Shown: positions 1 to 8,354 of the stretch, one piece after another
Layout of the letters: each line of letters starts with the position of its first letter
Numbering within the stretch: the stretch's first letter is position 1
From: Polyangium sp. 6x1
GTDB taxonomy: Bacteria > Myxococcota_A > Polyangia > Polyangiales > Polyangiaceae
Direction of reading: 5' to 3'
Assembly: GCF_029946515.1 (NCBI RefSeq)
Contig: NZ_JARZHH010000068.1
Span: 1 to 60,045 of the forward strand
Length of the DNA stretch: 60,045 bases
The notes under the pieces: model-generated
The model's input: only the letters and a program-made list of their open reading frames with translations
Database searches by the model: none
Told to the model about the DNA's origin: nothing
Position numbers and translations under genes: made by a program

Positions 1-209
1 CTTATTGGCATGACGTGTTGCCTGAACCGTGCTTGCGCAGGTTCGAGGCGAGGGCCACGTCACCACACGTTATTGCGTGTTGCGTACAATCCAGTTTTCA
101 AGGACCGAGCCGAAGGCTTTCGGCAGATAGTTCTGCCATTCCTTCGTTCTGTCATCTCGCCGTTCGTCCGGGTCGCTTTCGCGACTCGTTTGTCTCGGCG
201 AGGGCGGTT
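1..209 (-). other. leader of an rRNA operon running left out of the window
   Basis: No protein gene fits in 1-822. On the minus strand, downstream of the four promoters, positions 91-105 read CCTTGAAAACTGGAT, the kind of TTGAAAACTG element found in leaders and spacers of bacterial rRNA operons. The combination of four consensus promoters, A-tracts and this motif predicts a 16S gene just beyond base 1. No mature rRNA sequence is visible, so this is an inference. Confidence 0.6.
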
Positions 210-238
210 GATCTAGTTGCCTCTCGGCGCCGTGTCAA
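210..238 (-). promoter_or_regulatory. rrn promoter P4
   Basis: Minus-strand -35 TTGACA (233-238), 17 bp spacer, -10 TAGATC (210-215), with A-rich sequence upstream (about 262-270). It is the promoter nearest the presumed rRNA genes. Its surroundings differ from the P1-P3 repeat unit, so it may be the ancestral core promoter. Confidence 0.7.
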
Positions 239-330
239 CCATTCATTTCGAGTCGGTCGTTTTCTTTTTCGACCGTCTCTCCCGTTGCTCGGGACCGCTC
301 ATCGCGGTGCCCTTTGCTTCGGGGCGGCGG

Positions 331-358
331 ATTCTACTCATCGAGTTCCGCCTGTCAA
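331..358 (-). promoter_or_regulatory. rrn promoter P3
   Basis: Minus-strand -35 TTGACA (353-358), 16 bp spacer identical to that of P2, -10 TAGAAT (331-336). An eight-base A-tract lies upstream around 372-379. With five of six -10 positions at consensus it is the closest of the four to a consensus sigma70 promoter. Confidence 0.85.
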
Positions 359-524
359 CCACCTTGTTGCCTTTTTTTTCGCGTCCCGTCTCTTCCGCTT
401 TTTCTCTTCCTCTTGCGAGAAGGAGAGAGCGAGGCGAACCTCACCCTATCGAGCTGAAGAACCGGGGCGCTGGCCCTCGGTGGCCCCTCCGCGGCGACTC
501 ACGCCGTCGCGTCGAGGGGGGCGG

Positions 525-552
525 ACTTTACTCATCGAGTTCCGCCTGTCAA
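525..552 (-). promoter_or_regulatory. rrn promoter P2
   Basis: Minus-strand -35 TTGACA (547-552), 16 bp spacer, -10 TAAAGT (525-530), with an A-tract upstream at about 566-572. The spacer is nearly identical to that of P3, and the transcribed stretch after P2 repeats the one after P1, so this is an imperfect tandem duplication of a promoter unit of about 190 bp. Confidence 0.85.
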
Positions 553-710
553 CTGCCTCGTCACCTTTTTTTGCGTCCCGTCTCTTCCGCTTTCCCCGCC
601 TTTCGCGGGGCGAAGGTGCGAGCTGTACTCGCTCCTTCTCACAGAAGAACCGGGGCGCTGGCCCTCGGCAGCCCCTTCGCGGCAGCACCGCCGTCGCGTT
701 GGGGAGGGCG

Positions 711-738
711 ACTCTACTCACCCCTCCCCTCCTGTCAA
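711..738 (-). promoter_or_regulatory. rrn promoter P1 (first of four tandem)
   Basis: Read on the minus strand, a perfect -35 TTGACA (733-738) is followed by 16 bp and the -10 TAGAGT (711-716). An A-tract about 10-20 bp upstream (750-757) resembles an UP element. The sequence right after the -10 is C-rich, the kind of G+C-rich discriminator associated with ppGpp/DksA control of rRNA promoters. It is the most upstream of four promoters pointing left. Confidence 0.85.
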
Positions 739-822
739 CAACCAGAACGCTTTTTTTCCGTCCACCTTATCCGGCCGGGGGTTTCTCCGCGAAAACCACA
801 GCCAAGACGAACGGGCGCGAAC

Positions 823-1485
823 TCAGATGAGCTCCTCGACGTGCTCGTCCGCGAACCAGCGGCCCCGGCACTCGCGCACGAGGAGCATCTCCGCGCCGCT
901 CGGAAGACGTACGCGGAAACCTTTTTCCCGCCCGCGAAGCCCCACCATCGCCCCCATCACCTCGATGGGCTGCCAGCCGCCCGCCGCCCGAAGCCGCCGC
1001 GGTCGCGAGTGATCGGGCGGCATCGTCTCGACGTCGACGCGGAACCACTTCGTGCTGCCCTGCGGCCGCGACCAACCCGCCTCCGCGTAGAGCTGCGCCT
1101 CGATCTCCTCGAGCGTGCGCTCGGACGCGGCAAACACCGCGCGCGGATGAAAGACGACGAGGAGGGCATAGCCCTCCGGGAGCTGCCGCACGAGGTACCC
1201 ACGGCCGCGCGCGCGGACCGTGATCTGCTTGGGCGACGCGAAGTTCGGCGTCTCCCGGAGCTCCCCGAGCACGATCTGCCAGTGCGCCGAAGCAACTTTG
1301 AGGTCGAACGGATCGAGGACGCCGAAGTAGTCGACGGTCTCGCCCTCCGCGTCGACGAGCGTCGCGCCCTTCGCGCTGGGCAAGGCCCGCACGAGGCGCT
1401 CGAGGATCGTCGTGAAGGTCGTCGCCTCCTGATCACGCGGCGGAGGCGCAGGACGAGGACGGCGGGATCGCGTGCGTTCGCTCAT
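823..1485 (-). CDS. roadblock/LC7-like domain protein
   Basis: This 220-residue protein has no signal peptide or membrane segment, so it should be cytoplasmic. After a basic, Pro-rich N-terminus (residues 1-20), residues about 22-75 (an amphipathic helix, then GATLVDAEGETVDYFG) resemble the roadblock/LC7 fold used by small-GTPase partners such as MglB in myxobacteria. The C-terminal half matches no family I recognise. The start overlaps the stop of the upstream prolyl isomerase gene by 4 bp (ATGA), so the two are translationally coupled and end a three-gene operon. The gene stops about 85 bp before the rRNA promoter array, which reads in the same direction. The domain call is tentative; a hypothetical protein with a similar alpha/beta pattern is the alternative. 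Confidence 0.6.
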   Translation of the reverse strand: MSERTRSRRPRPAPPPRDQEATTFTTILERLVRALPSAKGATLVDAEGETVDYFGVLDPFDLKVASAHWQIVLGELRETPNFASPKQITVRARGRGYLVRQLPEGYALLVVFHPRAVFAASERTLEEIEAQLYAEAGWSRPQGSTKWFRVDVETMPPDHSRPRRLRAAGGWQPIEVMGAMVGLRGREKGFRVRLPSGAEMLLVRECRGRWFADEHVEELI

Positions 1486-2519
1486 CGCTCGATCGGGACC
1501 AGGGCGAGGAGCGACTCCGCGCTCCGGTCGACGAGGACATCACGCCTGAGCCCCTCGAGGAGCTTCGACCGCGCCGCACTCGCGCGACCCCACACGACCT
1601 CGTCACGCACGAGCCTCCGTCGCTCCTCCAAGGGGACGCTCTGCGCGGGCGTGCGCTCGAGCAAGACGATGACGTGCACGCCATACGACGTGGGCACGAG
1701 GGGGCTCGTGTCGCCGCGCGCCTCGAGCGCGCTCGCCGCGCGCGCAAATGATTCCACCAGCATGCCGCCTTCGGGGCGGACCAAGCGTCCATCCGCCGTG
1801 ACCGGCGCGAGCGCCTCCACGACGATCTCGAATCCATCCTTGTCGACGCCGTCGACGGCGCTGCGAAACGAGGCGACGATCGGATCGTTCACGTCCTCGA
1901 ACGGGCGCGTCGCCTGCGGGCGCGCGATCGTGCGCGCCTCCTTCCCGACCGGCAGCACGGCCTCGCGGATCGCGCGCGCCACGACCTCGGCCCGGCTCCG
2001 CGTCGCCGCGTCCGCGTTCTCCGCGAGCCGCACGACCGCATGCACGGTGCGAAACCCCTCCGGGCGATCGAGCTCGAGCCACCGACGCGCCATCACCCGC
2101 TCGAGCTCCGCGTCCGTCACCGGCCCCAGGCGATCCGCCTCCGCGAGGAGCTGATGCAAAAGCCGACGCGCGAGCGCCGCGCTCACACGACGATCGAGAT
2201 CTGGATCGTTCGACGCGCCGCGCGACCTGGCCTCGCTCGCGAAGAGCGCGTCCCGAATCGCGAGGTCCCGCGCCGCCGTGGCGTCGATCCGCTGGCTCGT
2301 CGCGATGCGCGAGACCGTGCCTTCGTGCACCTCTTCCTGTCCGACACGCGCGACCGTGCCCGCGGCAAGCGCGGCTCGCTCGGGCGGCGGCCCCGAAGGA
2401 CCCCCCGAACCGCCACACCCCGCCGCGGTTGCCACGAGCGACACGAGCGACACGAGCGACACGAGCCGCGGCGCGCAGCGCCCACGCCCTTCGCGCAGCA
2501 CGCCCGCGCGCACGCTCAT
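1482..2519 (-). CDS. lipoprotein peptidyl-prolyl isomerase, SurA/parvulin type
   Basis: A 345-residue protein with a lipoprotein signal: a basic start, a hydrophobic stretch and the lipobox ATAAGC (Cys35). The mature part has a SurA-like N-terminal helical region (about 50-140, GTVARVGQEEVHEGTVSRI) and a parvulin-like rotamase segment near residues 210-310 ending in SYGVHVIVLLER. The likely role is assisting folding of exported proteins at the inner face of the envelope. The signal peptide contains an exact triple repeat of the tripeptide VSL, encoded by a 9-bp tandem repeat (about 2436-2466) that could vary in copy number. It overlaps its neighbours on both sides by 4 bp. The family assignment is good; substrates are unknown. 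Confidence 0.75.
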   Translation of the reverse strand: MSVRAGVLREGRGRCAPRLVSLVSLVSLVATAAGCGGSGGPSGPPPERAALAAGTVARVGQEEVHEGTVSRIATSQRIDATAARDLAIRDALFASEARSRGASNDPDLDRRVSAALARRLLHQLLAEADRLGPVTDAELERVMARRWLELDRPEGFRTVHAVVRLAENADAATRSRAEVVARAIREAVLPVGKEARTIARPQATRPFEDVNDPIVASFRSAVDGVDKDGFEIVVEALAPVTADGRLVRPEGGMLVESFARAASALEARGDTSPLVPTSYGVHVIVLLERTPAQSVPLEERRRLVRDEVVWGRASAARSKLLEGLRRDVLVDRSAESLLALVPIER

Positions 2520-2695
2520 CCACCCCCCCGCGGGCGCAAAAGCTCCGTCGACGCTCGCAAGGAGAGGCCTCCGATCACGAGGAGGTAGACCGCCTTGAAG
2601 TCGTCGCGCAGGCCGAGCGCATGAACGCCGAACCCAAAGGCAGTGGCCGCTGCGAAGAGCAGAAGCACTGCGAAGGCGTCAATCGCGCGAGACAC
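2516..2695 (-). CDS. small membrane protein (59 aa)
   Basis: I choose a GTG start at 2695, giving 59 residues with two predicted membrane helices (FAVLLLFAAATAFGFGVHAL and a second around AVYLLVIGGLSL). A longer reading from 2986 has an Arg-rich, composition-biased N-terminus and is unlikely. The -10-like TATGCT at 2702-2707 lies only 6 nt before the GTG with no ribosome site, which suggests a leaderless transcript and supports this start. The stop overlaps the start of the prolyl isomerase gene (ATGA), so the two are co-translated. Function is unknown; it could be a small partner of the isomerase in the membrane. Confidence 0.6.
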   Translation of the reverse strand: MSRAIDAFAVLLLFAAATAFGFGVHALGLRDDFKAVYLLVIGGLSLRASTELLRPRGGG

Positions 2696-2823
2696 GATGG
2701 GAGCATACCTCGGCGCGCCCGCCCTGTGGGGCAGGACCGGCCCGGAACGTCCCCGAACACGGGGAAAAGCCGTCGAGAATGCACCGCGACCCCACCGAAC
2801 GCCTGGACTCGTCCGCCAGGCGA

Positions 2824-3642
2824 CTACCGGCGCATCAGGATGACGGCGACCCCCGCCACCACGAAAACCACGAGCATGAGGAGCGCTTTGCCGGCCGCAG
2901 GCGTCATGCGTCGCGAGGACCTCGACGAGCGCTTGCCACGATCCACGGCCACCGTCGCCCCGACGGCGCTGATGGCGACCGCACAAGCGACCGCGACAGC
3001 CTGCGCGGCGAGCGCGCGATCTCCATCACGCACGTGCCACGCGAGGACGAGGTACACGAGCCCCGCGACGATGCCGACGGTCGCGATGGGGATCGCGCCG
3101 CCCGGCAACGTCGAGCGCGCTTGCAGGAGCGGCGCGTCCGGCTCACGCGGCGCATCGGGCTTCGACGGGCCCGTCTCCCAGCGCTCCCGCCACGACAGCG
3201 CGAACGCGCCCCACGCGATCGCGCCGACCGACGCGCGCAAAGGATCGAGGCGCGCGGGCGTGAGCGCAGGAGATCCGAGGAGCCACGCGCCCGTCGTCAG
3301 CGCGAGGAACGCAGTGATGCCGACGTGACGCGAGAGCGTCGGGCGGCTGCTCCGAAAGAGCGGGCCCGCGAGGCCGGCGAGGAGGCCGACGACGGCGACG
3401 AACGCAGCAGGGCGCGCCGCGGAGCGCGAGAGCGCGGCGGGCGCGACGGTGGTCGACCAGGCGACGAACGTGGCGAGCAGGGTTTGTCCGGGAGAATCTC
3501 CGGCGCGAATCTCGGCGACGAGGCGCGCGACGGGCCCCTCGTCTCGAGGCGCGAGGGCGCGGGCCGGGGCGGCCTTCAGCGGCTCCGCGAGGGCCCCTTC
3601 GTGGTCGGTCTCGCTCGCTCGCGGCTCCGGATCATCGACCAT
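2824..3642 (-). CDS. multi-pass membrane protein, unknown
   Basis: A 272-residue protein with a cytoplasmic-looking acidic N-terminus (1-50) followed by six or seven hydrophobic segments, for example TLLATFVAWSTTVAPAAL, AFVAVVGLLAGLAGPLF, VGITAFLALTTGAWLL and a C-terminal LLMLVVFVVAGVAVILM. A basic linker (about 155-180) separates two membrane blocks. The start codon lies 6 nt after the ttcA stop, so it is the last gene of the pepA-ttcA operon. I recognise no family, and nothing visible ties its role to tRNA thiolation. Confidence 0.6.
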   Translation of the reverse strand: MVDDPEPRASETDHEGALAEPLKAAPARALAPRDEGPVARLVAEIRAGDSPGQTLLATFVAWSTTVAPAALSRSAARPAAFVAVVGLLAGLAGPLFRSSRPTLSRHVGITAFLALTTGAWLLGSPALTPARLDPLRASVGAIAWGAFALSWRERWETGPSKPDAPREPDAPLLQARSTLPGGAIPIATVGIVAGLVYLVLAWHVRDGDRALAAQAVAVACAVAISAVGATVAVDRGKRSSRSSRRMTPAAGKALLMLVVFVVAGVAVILMRR

Positions 3643-3648
3643 GCGTGC

Positions 3649-4509
3649 TTACACGATACTCCGATCGGAGAGCCTCGACAGCGGGACGAAGCCGCCGACG
3701 TCGTCCTCGTCGCCCGCGAGCGCGGCCGAAGCCTCGCCGCCGTCTTCTCGCGCGACTTCGAGGCCGAGCTTCTGCCAGAGGCCGCTGTCGAAGAGGTGGC
3801 TCGGCCGCACGTTGCCGAGCGCCGCGAGCATGTTGCGCCGCGCGCCGGGGCAACGCGCGTCGAGGTCGGCGAGCAGGCGGCTGATCGCCTTGCGCTGGAG
3901 GTTCTCCTGCGAGCCGCAGAGGTCGCACGGCAGGATCGGGAACTTCTCTTCGGCCGCGAACGCCGCGAGGTCGTCCTCCGCGCAGAAGATGAGCGGGCGG
4001 ATGACGACGTTCTTGCCGTCGTCCGCGACGAGCTTCGGCGGCATGGCCTTGAGCTGCCCGGCGAAGACGAGGTTCAGCATCAAGGTCGTGATCGCGTCGT
4101 CGCGGTGGTGGCCGAGCGCGATCTTCGTGCAGCCCATCTCCTGCGCGATGCGATAGAGGATGCCGCGGCGCAGGCGCGAGCAGAGCGAGCAGTACGTCTT
4201 GCCCTCGGGGATCTTGTCCGTGACGATCGAGTAGGTGTCCTCGTTGATCATCACGAACTCGTGCCCGCGCGAGGCCATGTAGTCGCGCAAGAGGTGGCCC
4301 GGGTAGCCCGGGTGCCCCTGGTCGATGTTCACCGCGACGACGCTGAAACGCACGGGGGCTCGGCGCGCGAGATCCACGAGCAGGTCGTGCATCGCGTAGC
4401 TGTCCTTGCCGCCCGAGACCGCGCAGAGGACGCGGTCACCGTCGGAGAGCATCTTGAAGTCGGAGATCGCGCGGGACATCGCCCGCGCGAGCTTGCGGCG
4501 TAGGTTCAC
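3649..4509 (-). CDS. ttcA: tRNA 2-thiocytidine(32) synthetase TtcA
   Basis: TtcA family ATPase that thiolates cytidine 32 of certain tRNAs using an iron-sulfur cluster. The PP-loop SGGKDS is at residues 32-37 and activates the base through adenylation. Cysteines in YCSLCSR and LPCDLCGS match the conserved cysteines that ligate the cluster. Other family blocks are LGHHRDD and the C-terminal NVRPSHLFD. I choose a GTG start at 4509, giving 286 residues and an N-terminus (NLRRKLARAMSRAISDFKML) that aligns with the E. coli protein. A longer frame to 4608 would overlap the end of pepA. The gene follows the pepA stop by 10 nt and precedes a membrane protein gene by 6 nt, so it sits in the middle of an operon. 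Confidence 0.93.
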   Translation of the reverse strand: MNLRRKLARAMSRAISDFKMLSDGDRVLCAVSGGKDSYAMHDLLVDLARRAPVRFSVVAVNIDQGHPGYPGHLLRDYMASRGHEFVMINEDTYSIVTDKIPEGKTYCSLCSRLRRGILYRIAQEMGCTKIALGHHRDDAITTLMLNLVFAGQLKAMPPKLVADDGKNVVIRPLIFCAEDDLAAFAAEEKFPILPCDLCGSQENLQRKAISRLLADLDARCPGARRNMLAALGNVRPSHLFDSGLWQKLGLEVAREDGGEASAALAGDEDDVGGFVPLSRLSDRSIV

Positions 4510-4519
4510 AGCGAGCGTT

Positions 4520-6001
4520 TCAGGAGAGCTCTTCGATGAGCCGGAGGAACGTGAGGACCCCGTGGCCCGTGCCCCCCTTGGGGTAGATGCCGTAGGGCTT
4601 GTTCGCAAGCGAGGGGCCGGCGATGTCCACGTGGATCCACGCGCGATCGCCGACGAACTCGCGCAGGAAGAGCGCGGCCGTGATCGAGCCGCCCCAGCGA
4701 TCGGCGGTGTGCTTGATGTCCGCCCAGTCGCTCTTCAGGCCCTCGCGCAGCTCCTCCACGAGCGGCAGCTGCCACGTCGACTCGCCCGCCGCCTTCGCCG
4801 CCTTGCGGAACTGATCGGCGAGCTCCTCGCGGTTCGTGAAGTAGCCCGAGACCGTGGGGCCGAGCGCGACGACGCACGCGCCGGTGAGCGTGGCGTTGTC
4901 GAGGATGAGGTCGGGGTCGAGCCCGCGGGCGTACGCGAGGCAGTCCGCGAGGACGAGGCGGCCCTCGGCGTCCGTGTTGATGATCTCGACGGTCTTGCCA
5001 TCGAGCGAGCCGAAGACGTCGCCCGGCCGGTAGGCGTTGCCGTCGGGCATGTTCTCGGCCGAACCGATGATGCCGTGCACCTCGACCGAGGGCTTCGTGG
5101 CGGCGACGGCTGCCATGAGCGCGATCACGTTGGCCGCGCCGCCCATGTCGCCCTTCATCTCTTCCATGCCCTGCGCGGGCTTGATGCAGAGGCCGCCGCT
5201 GTCGAACGTGAGGCCCTTGCCGACGAAGACGAGCTTCTTCTTCGCGGGCTTCGCCGGCTTGTACGTCAGGTGCACGAGCCGCGGATCCCGCGCGCTGCCC
5301 TGGCCGACGGCCAGGATGAGCTTCATGCCGCGCTTCGTGAGCTGCGCCTTGTCGAAGATCTTGCACTCGAGGCCGTTCGCCTTGGCGACCTCCTCGGCCG
5401 CCTTCGCGAGCTTCTCGGGGTAGAGCTCGTTCGGAGGCGTATTGATGAGGTCGCGCGCGATGCACACGGATTCGCCGACCTTCTGGCCGAGCGCCGCGCC
5501 GTCACGATCGGCCTTGCTCACGCGGCCCGTCGTCGTGAGCGTGACGCGCGCGAGGTTCGTCTTCGGGATGCGATCGCCCGTCAGGAAGCTCGTGAAGCGG
5601 TAGCCGCCGAGCACCGCGCCCTCGGCCGCCGCGCGTGCGGCGTGCGCGACGCCCTCGGGCAGCGCGATCGTGAGCGACTCGGCCTTGCCGCCGAGCGCGA
5701 GCCGCGCGCCCTTGGCCGCGAGGAGGCGAACCTCGACGTCGGTGACGGTGGCCTTGCCGAGGCCCATCAGGAGAACACGGTGCGCCGGGAGCGCGCCGTT
5801 CGTCTGCAGATCGAGCGTCTGGTCCTTTTTCCCCGTGAAATCCTCACGTTTGACGAGGCGGGCGACGACCGGACCGAGCGCCTTCTCGAGCTGCGCGAGG
5901 ATGCCCTCCTTCGTCGTGGCCCCCTCGGGCACGCCGATGACGGCGACGTCGGCGTCGATCCGAAGCGGGTCCTGGGAAACGACGGAAAGCTTGATGGACA
6001 T
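4520..6001 (-). CDS. pepA: leucyl aminopeptidase (M17)
   Basis: A 493-residue cytosolic M17 metallo-aminopeptidase that removes N-terminal residues from peptides. The family signature NTDAEGRLVLADCL is present, together with the metal and catalytic regions VFVGKGLTFDSGG and MKGDMGGAANVI. The N-terminal domain (about 1-170) is the usual M17 macro-like domain. The ATG at 6001 is preceded by a good ribosome site (AGGAGAACGC); the longer frame to 6055 adds a basic stretch that looks non-coding. It is the first gene of an operon with ttcA and a membrane protein. E. coli PepA also binds DNA in Xer recombination and in carAB regulation; nothing here shows whether this copy does so. Confidence 0.95.
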   Translation of the reverse strand: MSIKLSVVSQDPLRIDADVAVIGVPEGATTKEGILAQLEKALGPVVARLVKREDFTGKKDQTLDLQTNGALPAHRVLLMGLGKATVTDVEVRLLAAKGARLALGGKAESLTIALPEGVAHAARAAAEGAVLGGYRFTSFLTGDRIPKTNLARVTLTTTGRVSKADRDGAALGQKVGESVCIARDLINTPPNELYPEKLAKAAEEVAKANGLECKIFDKAQLTKRGMKLILAVGQGSARDPRLVHLTYKPAKPAKKKLVFVGKGLTFDSGGLCIKPAQGMEEMKGDMGGAANVIALMAAVAATKPSVEVHGIIGSAENMPDGNAYRPGDVFGSLDGKTVEIINTDAEGRLVLADCLAYARGLDPDLILDNATLTGACVVALGPTVSGYFTNREELADQFRKAAKAAGESTWQLPLVEELREGLKSDWADIKHTADRWGGSITAALFLREFVGDRAWIHVDIAGPSLANKPYGIYPKGGTGHGVLTFLRLIEELS

Positions 6002-6114
6002 GCGTTCTCCTGGACGATTGCGTGCGAGACCCCTCGGGGTCGTCGGGGCGCGCATCTAATCACGAGACGCAGGCAACGTCGACCGATCGTCTCGTGGGTT
6101 TTACGGGGATGGAC

Positions 6115-6143
6115 GGCGCGCGTCATTCGATGTGACGCGCGCC
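6115..6143. terminator. perfect 11-bp hairpin downstream of the aldolase gene
   Basis: GGCGCGCGTCA (6115-6125) and its exact reverse complement (6133-6143) flank a 7-nt loop. It lies between the aldolase stop and the pepA start, both minus strand, about 55 nt after the aldolase stop. There is no clear U-tract, so termination or mRNA 3'-end protection is inferred from position and stem strength. Confidence 0.45.
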
Positions 6144-6197
6144 GCTCCGGGGTGCATCGCCGCGCTGCGGCAAACCAGCGCACGGGTGCTGGCGCGC

Positions 6198-7133
6198 TCA
6201 GCGGCCTGCGGCGGAAGCTTCCTTGTAGATGCGGATCACGTTCGTGAGGAGCTCGGCCCCTTCCGCGCGGGGCCTCTGGAACGCGTTGCGCCCCATGATC
6301 GAGCCGAACGAGCCGCCCGCGGCGAGCTCGCGCACCTCGCTCAGCACGGCGTCCATGCCCTTCGCCTCGCCGCCCGAGAAGATGACGATGCGCCGGCCGT
6401 TGAACGTCGACTGAATGACGTGGCGGATCCGTTCAGGGAGCGTCGCGATCGGGATGTTGTACTTCTGGTACATCTTCTGCGCCTCCTCCTGCTCGATGTG
6501 CGCCGTCGGAGGCTTGACCTTCACGATGTGCGCGCCGAGCTCGGCCGCGATGTGCGAGGCGTAGGAGATGATGTCGATGCCCGTCTCGCCGGCCTTCGAC
6601 ATCGAGCCGCGCGCGTACGACCAGACGATGACGACGAGGCCCTTGCGCTTGGCCTCGAGCGTGATCTCCCGGAGGTCCTCGTACATTTTGTTCCGAGCGC
6701 CGGAGCCCGGGTAAATCGTGTAGCCGATGCCGACGCAGCCGAGGCGCAGCGCGTCCTCGACCGAGCCCGTGACGGCCGAGATCGGGTGCTCGGGTTTGCC
6801 GAGGGAGTCGCTGTTGTTGAGCTTGAGGATGAGCGGGATCTGGCCCGCGAACTTGGCGGCGCCGGCCTCGAGGAAGCCGAGCGGCGCGGCGTACGCGTTG
6901 CAGCCGGTGTCGATGGCGAGCTGGAAGTGGTAGTCGGGATCGTTCGCCTCGAGGTTCGGCGCGAACGACCGCACCGGGCCATGCTCGAAGCCCTGATCCA
7001 CGGGCAGGATCACGAGTTTGCCCGTACCCGCGAGCCCGCCGTGGTTCAGCAGGCGCACGAGGTTCGTCTGGGTACCGGGGTTTTCCGAGGAGTACCAAGA
7101 GAGGATCTGCTTGACGCGATCGGTGAGAGCCAT
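6198..7133 (-). CDS. fructose-bisphosphate aldolase, class I (DhnA/FbaB type)
   Basis: A 311-residue class I aldolase of the archaeal/DhnA type, interconverting fructose 1,6-bisphosphate with dihydroxyacetone phosphate and glyceraldehyde 3-phosphate. Recognisable blocks are LVILPVDQGFEHGP near the N-terminus, the Lys-containing strand AHIVKVKPP expected to carry the Schiff-base lysine, and the phosphate-binding end FSGGEAKG and GRNAFQRP. The start has a ribosome site (GGAGACGACC). It is transcribed divergently from fructose-1,6-bisphosphatase across a 150-bp gap, pairing two consecutive gluconeogenic steps. I see no convincing promoter in that gap. Confidence 0.9.
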   Translation of the reverse strand: MALTDRVKQILSWYSSENPGTQTNLVRLLNHGGLAGTGKLVILPVDQGFEHGPVRSFAPNLEANDPDYHFQLAIDTGCNAYAAPLGFLEAGAAKFAGQIPLILKLNNSDSLGKPEHPISAVTGSVEDALRLGCVGIGYTIYPGSGARNKMYEDLREITLEAKRKGLVVIVWSYARGSMSKAGETGIDIISYASHIAAELGAHIVKVKPPTAHIEQEEAQKMYQKYNIPIATLPERIRHVIQSTFNGRRIVIFSGGEAKGMDAVLSEVRELAAGGSFGSIMGRNAFQRPRAEGAELLTNVIRIYKEASAAGR

Positions 7134-7283
7134 GGTCGTCTCCGGTGGGTTTCGCCCGGCGCGCGGGCACGGTTCGGGAGGCTAGGCCGCGAACGGCTCT
7201 TCCGCAACGAACACCGGAGCTCCGGAATCGGACGACGTCGGGCGTGGGGCCGTGGTAGACGGCAGCCCCCGAGGGGAAACACG

Positions 7284-8342
7284 ATGACCACGAGTTCGGA
7301 CAAGCGGCTCGAGAGCTGGGCCCCGCCGTCGGAAGGACCTTCCCGCGTCGGCATCACGCTGGAAACGTTCATCCTCGAAGGACAGCTCGGGTTCCCGGCG
7401 GCGACCGGGACGTTCACGTCGCTCCTCAACCAGATCGGCCTCGCCGCGAAGCTCGTGACCGCCAAGGTGCGCCGCGCCGGCCTCGCGCGGCTGCTCGGGT
7501 ACACGGGCCAGACGAACGTTCAGGGCGAGCTCGTGCAGAAGCTCGACGAGGAGGCGAACGAGACGCTCCTCAGCGTGCTCGGGCGCCGCAGGCATTGCGC
7601 CGCCGTCGCCAGCGAGGAGCTCGACTCGATCCGGATCACGTCGACCGATCGGCGCGCCAAGTACCTCGTCGTCTTCGACCCGCTCGACGGCTCGTCGAAC
7701 ATCGACGTGAACATCTCGATCGGCACGATCTTCGGCGTGCTGCGCAAGGAGTCGGACGCCGAGGGCGCGACCGAGCAGGACTTCCTGCGGCCCGGGCGTG
7801 ATCTCGTGGCGGCCGGATACATCCTCTACGGATCGTCGACGATGCTCGTGATCACGACGGGCCACGGCGGCGTGCACGGGTTCACGTACGATCCGACGGT
7901 CGGCGAGTTTTTCCTCTCGCACGAGAACATTCGCATCCCGGAGCAGGCGTCGCTCTACTCGATCAACGAGGGCAACAGCACGTACTGGTCCGACGAGGTG
8001 CGGCGCTGGAACGCGTGGCTCAAGGAGGAGGACAAGGCGACGGGGAGGCCGTACGGCGCGCGGTACGTGGGGTCGCTCGTGGCCGACGCGCACCGGACGC
8101 TGATGAAGGGCGGCGTCTTCGCCTACCCGGCCGATCGGAAGAACAAGCAGGGCAAGCTGCGGCTGCTCTACGAGGCCAACCCGTTCGCGTTCGTGTTCGA
8201 GGCCGCCGGCGGCAAGGCGACGACGGGCACCTCGCGGATCCTCGACATCACGCCGACGGAGCTGCACCAGCGCGTGCCCCTGGTCCTCGGCTCGCCCCGC
8301 GACGTCGAGATCTTCGAGTCGTTCGTGCGCGGCGACCGATAG
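7284..8342 (+). CDS. fbp: fructose-1,6-bisphosphatase, class I
   Basis: A 352-residue class I FBPase that hydrolyses fructose 1,6-bisphosphate to fructose 6-phosphate, the committed gluconeogenic step. The metal-site signature FDPLDGSSNIDVN is intact, preceded by VASEELDS, and the substrate-binding region includes GARYVGSLVADAHRTL and LRLLYEANPFAFVFEAAGGKA. The ATG at 7284 follows a purine-rich ribosome site (GAGGGGAAACACG), and the protein has the usual family length. It diverges from the class I aldolase gene, so the two are probably co-regulated when cells grow on non-sugar carbon. The next gene begins 12 nt downstream with a GTG and may be read from the same transcript. Confidence 0.95.
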   Translation: MTTSSDKRLESWAPPSEGPSRVGITLETFILEGQLGFPAATGTFTSLLNQIGLAAKLVTAKVRRAGLARLLGYTGQTNVQGELVQKLDEEANETLLSVLGRRRHCAAVASEELDSIRITSTDRRAKYLVVFDPLDGSSNIDVNISIGTIFGVLRKESDAEGATEQDFLRPGRDLVAAGYILYGSSTMLVITTGHGGVHGFTYDPTVGEFFLSHENIRIPEQASLYSINEGNSTYWSDEVRRWNAWLKEEDKATGRPYGARYVGSLVADAHRTLMKGGVFAYPADRKNKQGKLRLLYEANPFAFVFEAAGGKATTGTSRILDITPTELHQRVPLVLGSPRDVEIFESFVRGDR

Positions 8343-8354
8343 TACCCTCGGGCC

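Noticed and set aside
7134-7283. Promoters between the divergent aldolase and bisphosphatase genes
   Set aside because: I could not find a -35/-10 pair with acceptable spacing on either strand, although both genes must be transcribed from here.
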